DNA of 12,449 nt from Candidatus Melainabacteria bacterium. GTDB lineage: Bacteria > Cyanobacteriota > Vampirovibrionia > 2-02-FULL-35-15. The stretch covers positions 1 through 12,449 of the forward strand of contig JAHFBD010000048.1 of NCBI GenBank assembly GCA_023250175.1, written 5' to 3'. A model generated the notes under the pieces. It was given only the letters and a program-made list of their open reading frames with translations, did no database searches and was not told the origin of the DNA. Positions 7,214 to 12,449 of this stretch are shown here, in pieces; the first letter of the stretch is position 1, and every line of letters starts with the position of its first letter. A program made the position numbers and the translations under genes.

Positions 7214-7390
7214 TTAAAGTAGTCGTGATTGATTATTTGGAATAAAGTCGGTTTGAGACATACTTGAAGAAGTACTTAAAGAAGCGATTGAAGAAGCTGG
7301 TGAAATGACTGGGGTTTCAAGTTCATCTTGAGTTGGTCTATCTTGAAATAGCAAAGAAGCTTTCTGTAAAAGAATTGGATTTATTTTCAT
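7214..7390 (-). CDS. 58-aa ORF, probable N-terminal piece of the large protein gene, ends in in-frame TAA
   Basis: It reads MKINPILLQKASLLFQDRPT, then a Ser/Thr/Pro-rich stretch (about residues 29-46), and ends at QSRLL before TAA (7214-7216). The codons after the stop stay in the same frame as the 977-aa protein: NQIQYLEELSCAGATEDKLE leads straight into its first repeat. The best reading is one gene of about 1058 codons broken by a single nonsense codon. Alternatives are a separate small peptide with translational restart at TTG 7147, or read-through. The ATG is preceded by an in-frame TAA, which fixes the upstream limit, and there is no Shine-Dalgarno. Confidence 0.55.
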   Translation of the reverse strand: MKINPILLQKASLLFQDRPTQDELETPVISPASSIASLSTSSSMSQTDFIPNNQSRLL

Positions 7391-7421
7391 ATTTTATTCT
7401 GGATAAATATAAACTGAGGAT

Positions 7422-7463
7422 ACAATATCAAGAATGTTTTTACTTAATCAAGTAATTCGAATT
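7422..7463 (-). promoter_or_regulatory. Candidate promoter with operator-like palindromes for the large gene
   Basis: On the minus strand TTGATT (7446-7451) and TATTGT (7422-7427) are 18 bases apart. TTACTT-AATC-AAGTAA (7440-7455) covers the -35 box, and the perfect palindrome AATTCGAATT (7454-7463) adjoins it. Overlapping symmetry at a -35 box suggests repressor control. All of this is by sequence match. Confidence 0.33.
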
Positions 7464-7529
7464 TAATCTGGATATGCAAATTATCTTGTGGTTAGGAATA
7501 TAAAACAAATTATCCTATTAACACTTATA

Positions 7530-7557
7530 GGTTTTGTGTGATTTATTCACCAAAACC
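7530..7557. other. 28-nt hairpin, bulged-T type, copy A
   Basis: Seven pairs (GGTTTTG with CAAAACC), a single bulged T (7537), four pairs (GTGA with TCAC) and loop TTTAT. The same hairpin recurs at 7779-7806, and with compensated base changes at 11070-11097. Confidence 0.65.
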
Positions 7558-7620
7558 AGTCGGGTGAAAGGAGTTGACCGATGGAAGCTCCAGCTTGTCT
7601 GAAGCTTTATAAAGGAAATT

Positions 7621-7650
7621 TGGACCCAAGGAGACTCGAACTCCTGACCC
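7621..7650 (-). pseudogene. 3' fragment of tRNA-Ala(GGC)
   Basis: Thirty bases identical to nucleotides 44-73 of the intact tRNA-Ala: variable loop, complete T arm with TTCGAGT, 3' acceptor strand and discriminator A. The 5' half is missing and is replaced by a foldback sequence. It cannot fold as a tRNA. It marks a local duplication that kept the tRNA end and the downstream region. Confidence 0.85.
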
Positions 7651-7730
7651 TTGTGCAGTCAAAATGCCTACGGCATTTTATTAGAACAAATATGACTGCA
7701 CATTTATTGACCTGGGAAGGGGTCAGGAGT
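7640..7730. repeat. 91-bp nested inverted-repeat (foldback) element
   Basis: Three nested arm pairs: ACTCCTGACCC (7640-7650) with GGGTCAGGAGT (7720-7730); TGTGCAGTCA (7652-7661) with TGACTGCACA (7693-7702); and AAAATGCC (7661-7668) with GGCATTTT (7672-7679) around a TAC loop. All arms are perfect. The outer right arm extends to a 16-base inverted copy of tRNA-Ala nucleotides 39-54 (7715-7730). Confidence 0.75.
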
Positions 7731-7770
7731 AGTTATTTATCAGAATTATAGATTGTAAATATCGTATTGG

Positions 7771-7899
7771 CACTTATAGGTTTTGTGTGATTTATTCACC
7801 AAAACCGGTCGGGTGAAAGGAGTTGACCGATGGAAGCTCCAGCTTGTCTGGAGCTTTATAAAGGAAATTTGGACCCAAGGAGACTCGAACTCCTGACCC
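7771..7899. repeat. 129-bp direct repeat, copy B (joined to intact tRNA-Ala)
   Basis: This is the presumed parent copy, because it runs into a complete tRNA-Ala. Minus-strand order after the tRNA: a 9-bp perfect hairpin (AAGCTCCAG, loop ACAAG, CTGGAGCTT), a 5-bp hairpin (CGGTC with GACCG, 14-nt loop), and the 28-nt hairpin (7779-7806). The first hairpin starts about 10 nt after the tRNA end. It lacks a T-run, so it is more likely a processing or stability structure than a standard terminator. Confidence 0.92.
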
Positions 7900-7942
7900 C
7901 TTCCATGCCATGGAAGTGCTCTACCAACTGAGCTATGGGCCC
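7870..7942 (-). tRNA. tRNA-Ala (anticodon GGC)
   Basis: The 73-nt cloverleaf is complete: acceptor GGGCCCA with TGGGTCC, D stem GCTC/GAGC with AGTTGGTA loop, anticodon stem CTTCC/GGAAG with loop ATGGCAT, variable GGGTC, T stem AGGAG/CTCCT with TTCGAGT, and discriminator A73. The G3-U70 wobble pair, the key alanine identity element, is present. CCA is not encoded; the next bases are AATTT. It lies about 90 bases downstream of the ubiB-like gene on the same strand. Confidence 0.97.
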
Positions 7943-7952
7943 TTTCAGAAAA

Positions 7953-7973
7953 TCAGATGTCAGAGATCAGAGA
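7953..7973. repeat. Three 7-bp tandem units
   Basis: TCAGATG, TCAGAGA, TCAGAGA run head to tail just upstream of the tRNA-Ala 5' end. They are short and possibly slippage-derived, and no function is evident. Confidence 0.55.
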
Positions 7974-7991
7974 ATCAAAATAAAAGATTCT
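7971..7991 (-). terminator. Weak inverted repeat after ubiB-like gene
   Basis: AGAATC (7971-7976) and GATTCT (7986-7991) form a 6-bp stem with an A/T-rich 9-base loop, about 45 bases past the ubiB-like stop codon. It has no T-run after it and an AT-rich stem, so termination would be weak and read-through into tRNA-Ala is possible. Confidence 0.25.
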
Positions 7992-7996
7992 TATTC

Positions 7997-8025
7997 ATTA
8001 TAGCTTAATAGCCTGTAGTAATAAA
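7997..8025 (-). promoter_or_regulatory. Candidate promoter for tRNA-Ala
   Basis: A perfect TATAAT (minus strand, 8002-7997) lies about 55 bases before the mature tRNA 5' end. TTTATT (8025-8020) is 17 bases upstream of it as a poor -35 box, and TTGTTT (8028-8023) at 20 bases is an alternative. Confidence 0.45.
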
Positions 8026-8033
8026 CAATATAC

Positions 8034-9512
8034 CTATACTCCGGCTTTTAGAAGTTCTTTTGCATTTTTAAATGTCAAATTGCTATTTGTAAATTGATAC
8101 ACTAAATGTTCTTTCAGCCATGCTCCTTCTTTTTTGAAAAGATATCTTTGTACAAATGGCATCAATGCTTTTATGACATTGAATCCTGGATCTAAGGCAT
8201 GCCCTACTCCCTCAAGTGTTAATAATGCTCGAATAATTAGTGCAAGCTCAACAGGAATTTTAAATGGGTACTCATAAAAAACATGAGCAAGATCTTCTAA
8301 TATTTGTTTAAAACTTGTAGTTATATCCTCCGAATACCCAAATCGTTTATCATAAATCGGTTGTAGGGCATTAGCAAGCTTTTCTGGTTCCTGAAAATCT
8401 TTAGTTAATAAATCCAAGGATCTAAAATCTTCTACAACACCATTATAGTCACGATTTATTAAGTGTAATATTGTATTTATTAGCTTAATCTGAGTTTCCT
8501 TGGAAACATATCCCACCATCCCAAAATCAAAAAATGCCAATCTTCCATCTTCCATTAATCTAAGATTGCCAGGATGTGGATCAGCATGGAAGAAGCCATC
8601 TGTTAATAACTGTTTTAGATAAATATTACAACCTTCCTTAGTAATCTCCTTCAAGTTAAATCCTGCATCAGTTATTTTTTTTGTATCTGTAACTTTCCAT
8701 CCATGTATATGCTCAAGAGTAATTATCTTGCGTGTTGTATATTGCCAATAAACTTTTGGAACATAAACTTTGTGATATTCTCTAAAATTCTTTCTAAAGA
8801 GATCACAATGCTTCCCTTCTTTTATATAATCAATTTCTTCATATATCACTCTTAAAAACTCATCTAGCAACTCACAATAATTATTTCTTTTGCTTAATTG
8901 TGGGTACTTTACAATTTCTTTTGCAATAGCTTTTAGGATAAAAACATCTTCTTCTATTTGTTGCTTTAAATTTGGTCTTTGAACTTTAATGACAACTTCT
9001 TTGTTATTATCTAAAAGCTTTGCTTTGTATACTTGCCCTAAACTAGCAGAAGCAAGAGGCTTATCACTTATCTCTACAAAAACACTTGCTATAGGACGTT
9101 TCAATTCGGATTTTATAATCTCAAAGGCTAACTCATTATCAAAAGATGGTACTTCGTCTTGTAATTTTGCAAGTTCCTTCATGTAGATTAGCGGTATTAA
9201 GTCTGCTCTACTTGCTAAGACTTGCCCAAGCTTAATAAAAGTAGGACCCTGGACTATTATTTCTTTTAATAACCACTGTGCCCGTTTAATATCTCTTTCT
9301 TCTTTCGGGACAAGTAATAATTGATCAAATTTAGTACATAGATAAAACAGTAAACTATCATTTCTGAAATCTTTATGCTCTAACCAGATATAAAATCCCA
9401 CTGTTAAACTAAAACGAATAACAGAACATAAACGCTTTATGCCTTTTATTCGAAGTCTTGAATATACTTCTACACAGACTTTATACGTACTACTTATAAT
9501 GTGAAAGAGCAT
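8034..9512 (-). CDS. ubiB: ABC1/UbiB-family atypical protein kinase-like ATPase, about 492 aa
   Basis: Family motifs are in the expected order (numbering from a TTG one codon earlier): KLGQ at 95-98 with ASRADLIP; the Ala-rich nucleotide loop PLASASLGQV at 153-162 in place of a kinase Gly-rich loop; lysine in VVIK (K177); the EEIDYIKEGKH helix at 226-236; catalytic HADPHPGN at 310-317; and DFG at 330-332. Members support ubiquinone or related isoprenoid-lipid synthesis at the membrane. The protein is somewhat shorter than E. coli UbiB, and no clear pair of C-terminal membrane helices is seen; residues 33-46 are the most hydrophobic. Start: TTG at 9515 is immediately followed by ATG at 9512, with in-frame TGA just upstream, so ATG is chosen. 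It follows the fixX-like gene by 44 bases, suggesting one operon. Exact substrate pathway is unproven. Confidence 0.93.
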   Translation of the reverse strand: MLFHIISSTYKVCVEVYSRLRIKGIKRLCSVIRFSLTVGFYIWLEHKDFRNDSLLFYLCTKFDQLLLVPKEERDIKRAQWLLKEIIVQGPTFIKLGQVLASRADLIPLIYMKELAKLQDEVPSFDNELAFEIIKSELKRPIASVFVEISDKPLASASLGQVYKAKLLDNNKEVVIKVQRPNLKQQIEEDVFILKAIAKEIVKYPQLSKRNNYCELLDEFLRVIYEEIDYIKEGKHCDLFRKNFREYHKVYVPKVYWQYTTRKIITLEHIHGWKVTDTKKITDAGFNLKEITKEGCNIYLKQLLTDGFFHADPHPGNLRLMEDGRLAFFDFGMVGYVSKETQIKLINTILHLINRDYNGVVEDFRSLDLLTKDFQEPEKLANALQPIYDKRFGYSEDITTSFKQILEDLAHVFYEYPFKIPVELALIIRALLTLEGVGHALDPGFNVIKALMPFVQRYLFKKEGAWLKEHLVYQFTNSNLTFKNAKELLKAGV

Positions 9513-9556
9513 CAAACATCATTGTCATTGATAAATTCTTAATTGTCAATTGCTGT

Positions 9557-9865
9557 TTACAGCTTTCCATAGCTAACTTCAGGGTGTTCATATTTAATCG
9601 CTTCATATGGACAACCCATCCTACATGCCCCACATTCCATACAGTTTTCATAAGTTACAACAATCTCTTCATTTATCGGAGACAAAACAAAAACATTAGT
9701 CGGACAAAATTTTGTACATTCTTTATTCTTACAAATTAAACATATATCAGAGTTTATCTTTATATGAGACTCAATATTAGGCTTAAAATTAACAAGATAA
9801 AGCTTATCTTCTATTGTCATTTCTTTTATATCATCTTGTCTTTGTATTTTTTTTATTTTTGCCAT
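9557..9865 (-). CDS. fixX: FixX-like ferredoxin, 102 aa
   Basis: The stretch MTIEDKLYLVNF (residues 16-27) is the typical opening of FixX and of the ETF-quinone oxidoreductase C-terminal domain. The Cys pattern is C42-xx-C45-x4-C50-xxx-C54-P and C75-xx-C78-xx-C81-xxx-C85-P, so eight cysteines could hold two [4Fe-4S] clusters. It would pass electrons to or from the FixC-like flavoprotein next door. The ATG lies two bases after the fixC stop (TAA-AG-ATG), a spacing typical of translational coupling. The first 15 residues are a basic extension before the usual FixX start, and the protein ends YGKL, slightly short of the usual tail. Confidence 0.9.
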   Translation of the reverse strand: MAKIKKIQRQDDIKEMTIEDKLYLVNFKPNIESHIKINSDICLICKNKECTKFCPTNVFVLSPINEEIVVTYENCMECGACRMGCPYEAIKYEHPEVSYGKL

Positions 9866-9867
9866 CT

Positions 9868-11004
9868 TTATCTACTTCTCATAACTAAAGAGTATAAATC
9901 ATCGTTGTCTTTTGTTTTGGATTTTATATCGTTCATTTTTTTTTGAATGATATTCTCTTTTACTAGTTTTTCATATTGAGATAAAAGTCCTGAAGAATAG
10001 TCTCCTTCTTCTTTTGCTTTAATGATTGTACTAGCAGCATACTGACTTGAAAGCAATGCAAATCCAGATAAATCCAATTCAAACAAATCAATTAATGTTG
10101 CAGCTCCCCCGATAACAAGACAACCATCTATATAAAGCCTAGGTAACTGTTTCCCATAACAGGCACTTATAGGTAATGTATATGAAGTGTAGTTATTCAT
10201 AGTTTCACCAGAAATAAAAGAATTTATCGAATGATGTTTTTTAAGCTTATCTAGTAAAGTATTTATATTGACTTTCAAAGAAATCAAATCTGACAATAAG
10301 ACTCCTAAGCCTAAGGAAACAGAGTCTTTCAGCGTGTAGATATATCCAAAGCTCTTAGCACTAAATAATAAACTAGTAAGTAGCCGGAGAACAACACCTT
10401 CATTCTCTTTTATATTAAACTTTTCATTGATTTTATTTATAGGCAAAGTAATATTTTCTTCAATAAACAAAAAGACTTCCTCTGGAGTATAATCACCCTT
10501 CCGCAATCCAGAAGTTTTAGTCAACAATGAATTAGGTCCTTCAGCTATAACTACTACATTTGCAAAGTATTCCCCAGAAGAAGTCTTTACTCCACATACT
10601 TTTTTATCATTCACAATCAATTCTTTTACTAATACATTGTGTTTTATATTTACTCCGGATTTTATAGTTTCTTTAACCAGATAATCATTAAGCTCTTTTC
10701 TACGTATAAAAAAATTGTTTTTTAACTCATTGTTTTGACAGATAGTAGAAAAAGATTCTTGTTCTAAAAAATAATAATGGCTTTCTGTTAAATTCCTCTC
10801 TTGTGGAGGATTGAAATCATCAAATACAGATTCATAAGATTCTTTATTTATAATGCCACTGTAGAAATTTTTACTTACTTTTATTGAAGCTCTTTCTAAA
10901 ACTAATGTCTTAATATTGCTTCTAGCTAATAGCTTTGCAGTTGCTAATCCACTGGGTCCTGCCCCGACAATTATTACATCAAAGTTATTTTTTTGTTTTG
11001 CCAT
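9868..11004 (-). CDS. fixC: FixC-like FAD-dependent oxidoreductase (ETF-QO / geranylgeranyl reductase superfamily), 378 aa
   Basis: An N-terminal Rossmann fold has VGAGPSG (residues 13-19, GxGxxG) and the acidic E37 in VLER that binds the adenosine ribose. NFYSGIINKESYESVF (47-62) and ERNLTESHYYFL (69-80) resemble the FixC substrate-facing segment. VVIAEGPNS (151-159) corresponds to the family's DG motif. The C-terminal FAD motif reads VIGGAATLIDLFELDLSGFA (297-316), with Gly300 where GDAAG normally has Asp. At 378 aa it is somewhat shorter than typical FixC. With the adjoining fixX-like gene it would form an electron-transfer unit delivering electrons to a quinone-like acceptor. No fixA/fixB (electron-transfer flavoprotein) is in the window. 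Divergent from cdsA. Confidence 0.87.
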   Translation of the reverse strand: MAKQKNNFDVIIVGAGPSGLATAKLLARSNIKTLVLERASIKVSKNFYSGIINKESYESVFDDFNPPQERNLTESHYYFLEQESFSTICQNNELKNNFFIRRKELNDYLVKETIKSGVNIKHNVLVKELIVNDKKVCGVKTSSGEYFANVVVIAEGPNSLLTKTSGLRKGDYTPEEVFLFIEENITLPINKINEKFNIKENEGVVLRLLTSLLFSAKSFGYIYTLKDSVSLGLGVLLSDLISLKVNINTLLDKLKKHHSINSFISGETMNNYTSYTLPISACYGKQLPRLYIDGCLVIGGAATLIDLFELDLSGFALLSSQYAASTIIKAKEEGDYSSGLLSQYEKLVKENIIQKKMNDIKSKTKDNDDLYSLVMRSR

Positions 11005-11042
11005 GACTAATATTTTAACGTTACTGACTAGCTAGCATAATA

Positions 11043-11048
11043 ATTATA
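11043..11048 (-). promoter_or_regulatory. -10 box for the fixC-fixX-ubiB run
   Basis: A perfect TATAAT on the minus strand, 38 bases before the fixC ATG. The -35 region is poor and falls inside the hairpin at 11056-11105, so the hairpin may affect this promoter. Confidence 0.4.
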
Positions 11049-11055
11049 AGTAAAC

Positions 11056-11105
11056 GACTTACAAGATAAGATTTTATCTGATTTATTCAGTAAAATCTGT
11101 AAGTC
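11056..11105. promoter_or_regulatory. Long hairpin between divergent fixC and cdsA
   Basis: GACTTACA (11056-11063) pairs with TGTAAGTC (11098-11105). After a one-sided AGATAA bulge, GATTTTA (11070-11076) pairs with TAAAATC (11091-11097). Then a bulged T, CTGA with TCAG, and loop TTTAT. An alternative fold AGATAA-GATT-TTATCT is mutually exclusive with it. It ends seven bases before the cdsA ATG. Confidence 0.6.
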
Positions 11106-11112
11106 ATTATAA

Positions 11113-12084
11113 ATGGCCGACTGGAAGCACTATGGAAAGCTGGTTTTGGGAGCACAGCGAAAAAACCAGCGGCAGGTAGAAACATTTTACTCTAATCCTA
11201 TTGATACAATAGAACATGTGAGTATTAATTTCCTTAGTAATGAACAATTTTCAAGAGTTGCGGTTGGACTACTTGTATTATTTATTGCATTACTTTCTCT
11301 CTACTGTGGCGGCTGGATATTGAGTGGTGTTTTGATATTTATATTTTGGCAGGTAAATACTGAGTTTATAAGTATTGTTCGCATGAAGGGTATAAGTCCT
11401 TCAAATAAATGGATAAGGTTTGTAAGTATACTTTTTTTTGTTGTTGCGTCGTTACCATACTGTGGTTTTTCTCAATTGTTACCAATAAAACTTTTTGTTT
11501 TTGTTTTTGTTTTTGGTGTAATGGGTTGTTTCTTTAGGTTAATATTTCGCGGGAATAAAAATGAACCGATTGCTTCTATTTCTGATATCGGAACTTCAGT
11601 ATTAGGCATTGTTTACACTGGGCTTTTGCCTAGCTTTTTAATACTTTTGAGACAGCTTGGGTTAGGATATGCAGTTATATCTATATTAGGTACTGCATTT
11701 TGCGATGTAGGTGCTTATTATTGTGGGAAAATATTTGGAAAAACAGCACTAAGACCTGAAATAAGTGCAAAAAAAACTTTAGAAGGTGCTATTGGTGGTT
11801 TTGTTGTTAGCATGATAGCTTGTGTAGTTATGGTTTATTTCTTACCCTCACGCTTTAACTATAATATTCTTCATGGGATCATGATTGGATTATTTACTGG
11901 AATATTTAGTCAGTTTGGAGATTTGTTCGAATCACTCTTAAAAAGAGATGCCGGGGTGAAAGATTCCGGCAATGTTTTACTTTCTCATGGCGGTATATTA
12001 GACAGAATAGATAGTTATTTCTTTGTGATTTGGGCAGTATATTTTTATGTAAGCTGGGTAGTGCTTGGTCAGTTTAGGCTTTAG
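11113..12084 (+). CDS. cdsA: Phosphatidate cytidylyltransferase (CDP-diacylglycerol synthase), 323 aa
   Basis: It makes CDP-diacylglycerol from CTP and phosphatidic acid in the inner membrane, the branch point for phospholipids. There are roughly eight hydrophobic segments, from about residues 48-80 through 301-320. The C-terminal family signature is clear: SLLKRDAGVKD (274-284) and then SHGGILDRID (291-300), with the metal/CTP-binding Asp residues in place. The one deviation is Leu290 where the signature usually has Pro or Gly. SAKKTLEGAIGG (218-229) is another conserved block. A polar N-terminus of about 47 residues precedes the first helix, longer than in many CdsA proteins. No Shine-Dalgarno; the ATG follows the hairpin by seven bases, so translation may depend on its folding. 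tatA follows after 56 bases. Confidence 0.93.
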   Translation: MADWKHYGKLVLGAQRKNQRQVETFYSNPIDTIEHVSINFLSNEQFSRVAVGLLVLFIALLSLYCGGWILSGVLIFIFWQVNTEFISIVRMKGISPSNKWIRFVSILFFVVASLPYCGFSQLLPIKLFVFVFVFGVMGCFFRLIFRGNKNEPIASISDIGTSVLGIVYTGLLPSFLILLRQLGLGYAVISILGTAFCDVGAYYCGKIFGKTALRPEISAKKTLEGAIGGFVVSMIACVVMVYFLPSRFNYNILHGIMIGLFTGIFSQFGDLFESLLKRDAGVKDSGNVLLSHGGILDRIDSYFFVIWAVYFYVSWVVLGQFRL

Positions 12085-12140
12085 TAGTTGTCCTCAATTT
12101 GTTATCACCTCTTTGACGAGTATGTTAAGATCTTCTTGTT

Positions 12141-12347
12141 ATGCTCCCATTTAATCTTGGAATTCCAGAAGTATTAGTTATCTTAGGTGTAGCGTTGGTT
12201 ATATTTGGCCCTAAGCGACTACCTGAATTAGGACGAAATCTAGGCAAAGGACTAAAGAATTTTAAAGAATCTCTAAGCTCTGCAGCTAGCGAAGTAAAAG
12301 CTGGATTAACTGAAGAAGAAGATAATGGACATAAAGAACTAAAATAA
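12141..12347 (+). CDS. tatA: Sec-independent (Tat) translocase subunit TatA/E, 68 aa
   Basis: A short N-terminus is followed by one membrane helix (IPEVLVILGVALVIFG, residues 8-23), the hinge FGPKRLPELGRNLGKG (22-37), an amphipathic helix (LKNFKESLSSAASEV, 38-52) and an acidic/basic tail. This is the complete TatA plan: oligomers form the passage for folded, twin-arginine-signal proteins. The hinge FGPKRLPE is diagnostic; the short tail favours TatA/E over TatB. No Shine-Dalgarno is seen. A possible promoter, TTGTTA (12099-12104) and TATGTT (12121-12126) with a 16-base spacer, lies between cdsA and tatA, but co-transcription is equally likely. No tatC is in the window. Confidence 0.95.
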   Translation: MLPFNLGIPEVLVILGVALVIFGPKRLPELGRNLGKGLKNFKESLSSAASEVKAGLTEEEDNGHKELK

Positions 12348-12378
12348 AAAGTTCCCTTTGCTAAGAAATATTAATAGT

Positions 12379-12409
12379 AATCTTAAATTTTTTATTTAAA
12401 TTTAAGATT
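12379..12409 (+). terminator. AT-rich 12-bp perfect hairpin after tatA
   Basis: AATCTTAAATTT and AAATTTAAGATT pair perfectly around a TTTATTT loop, about 30 bases past the tatA stop. The stem is nearly all A/T and only CAGTGCTTTT follows, so it is a weak terminator at best. It could work in either direction. Confidence 0.5.
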
Positions 12410-12417
12410 TCAGTGCT

Positions 12418-12445
12418 TTTACCTATTGTAGGTTAAGAATATAAT
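12418..12445 (+). promoter_or_regulatory. Candidate promoter with internal inverted repeat, for a gene beyond the right edge
   Basis: TTTACC (12418-12423) and a perfect TATAAT (12440-12445) are 16 bases apart. ACCTA-TTG-TAGGT (12421-12433) overlaps the -35 box and spacer and could be an operator. Confidence 0.4.
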
Positions 12446-12449
12446 TTCG

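Larger units (their letters stand above)
7522..7650. repeat. 129-bp direct repeat, copy A (with 3' tRNA-Ala fragment)
   Basis: This copy matches 7771-7899 at a fixed offset of 249 with only two differences, ACCAGT versus ACCGGT and CTGAAG versus CTGGAG. On the minus strand it carries nucleotides 44-73 of tRNA-Ala followed by three hairpins: AAGCTTCAG with CTGGAGCTT; CGGTC with GACTG; and a 28-nt hairpin with an ATAAA loop (7530-7557). Similarity fades into a looser match leftwards of 7522. Confidence 0.92.

Noticed and set aside
4214..7390. Alternative genetic code reassigning TAA
   Set aside because: TAA ends most other genes in the window, so general reassignment is not credible.
7640..7730. 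Integron attC site
   Set aside because: No recognisable core sites at the ends and no cassette gene or integrase nearby.
7581..7751. 56-codon plus-strand ORF with AGGAG seven bases before ATG (MEAPACLKLYKGNLDPRRLE...)
   Set aside because: It reads the antisense of the tRNA-Ala 3' end and the structured repeat. Copy B gives the same start but stops after about 33 codons, and stem-preserving changes favour minus-strand RNA rather than a protein.
7522..7899. CRISPR array
   Set aside because: Only two long repeats, no regular spacers and no cas genes.
7621..7942. attL/attR pair of an integrated element at tRNA-Ala
   Set aside because: The repeats are only 249 bases apart, the identity extends far beyond the tRNA end, and no integrase is present; a local duplication fits better.
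8989..9186. 65-codon plus-strand ORF inside the ubiB-like gene
   Set aside because: Antisense of conserved kinase motifs.

Overview
The window is AT-rich, with compact genes and standard stop codons. It looks like chromosomal DNA from a poorly characterised bacterium. A Tat translocase, a UbiB-type kinase and a FixC/FixX pair point to a diderm-like, quinone-using organism. The tRNA-Ala gene does not encode its own CCA end. A non-photosynthetic cyanobacterial relative (Melainabacteria/Vampirovibrionia-like) would fit, but that placement is an inference from gene content only.

Left part (1-7400) is accessory in character. It opens with the N-terminal 199 residues of a GH116 (GBA2-like) glycosidase on the minus strand, running off the window. 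A 540-bp gap follows that holds one candidate 45-aa membrane peptide and a promoter/leader. Next come a 73-aa soluble protein with a strong ribosome binding site, a convergent secreted metzincin-type metallopeptidase (minus), a divergent 291-aa all-helical protein of unknown function (plus), and a minus-strand set made of an 87-aa proline-rich protein and a very large helical-repeat protein of unknown function. The reading frame of the large protein continues upstream past a single in-frame TAA into a 58-codon ORF. The gene therefore appears to be split by a nonsense codon, or is recoded.

Middle (7400-8030) is non-coding and structured. It carries tRNA-Ala(GGC) on the minus strand and two 129-bp repeats that each hold the 3' part of that tRNA plus three downstream hairpins. 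A nested foldback element lies between the repeats. Both substitutions between the copies keep RNA pairing on the minus strand and break it on the plus strand. One of the hairpins has a covarying relative between fixC and cdsA.

Right part (8034-12449) is core metabolism and envelope. A minus-strand operon-like run (fixC-like, fixX-like, ubiB/ABC1 kinase, then tRNA-Ala) lies divergent to cdsA (CDP-diacylglycerol synthesis) and tatA (Tat export). The fixCX pair suggests electron delivery to a quinone-like acceptor, and UbiB fits quinone biosynthesis. No fixA/fixB is in the window. The Tat and phospholipid genes are general envelope functions.
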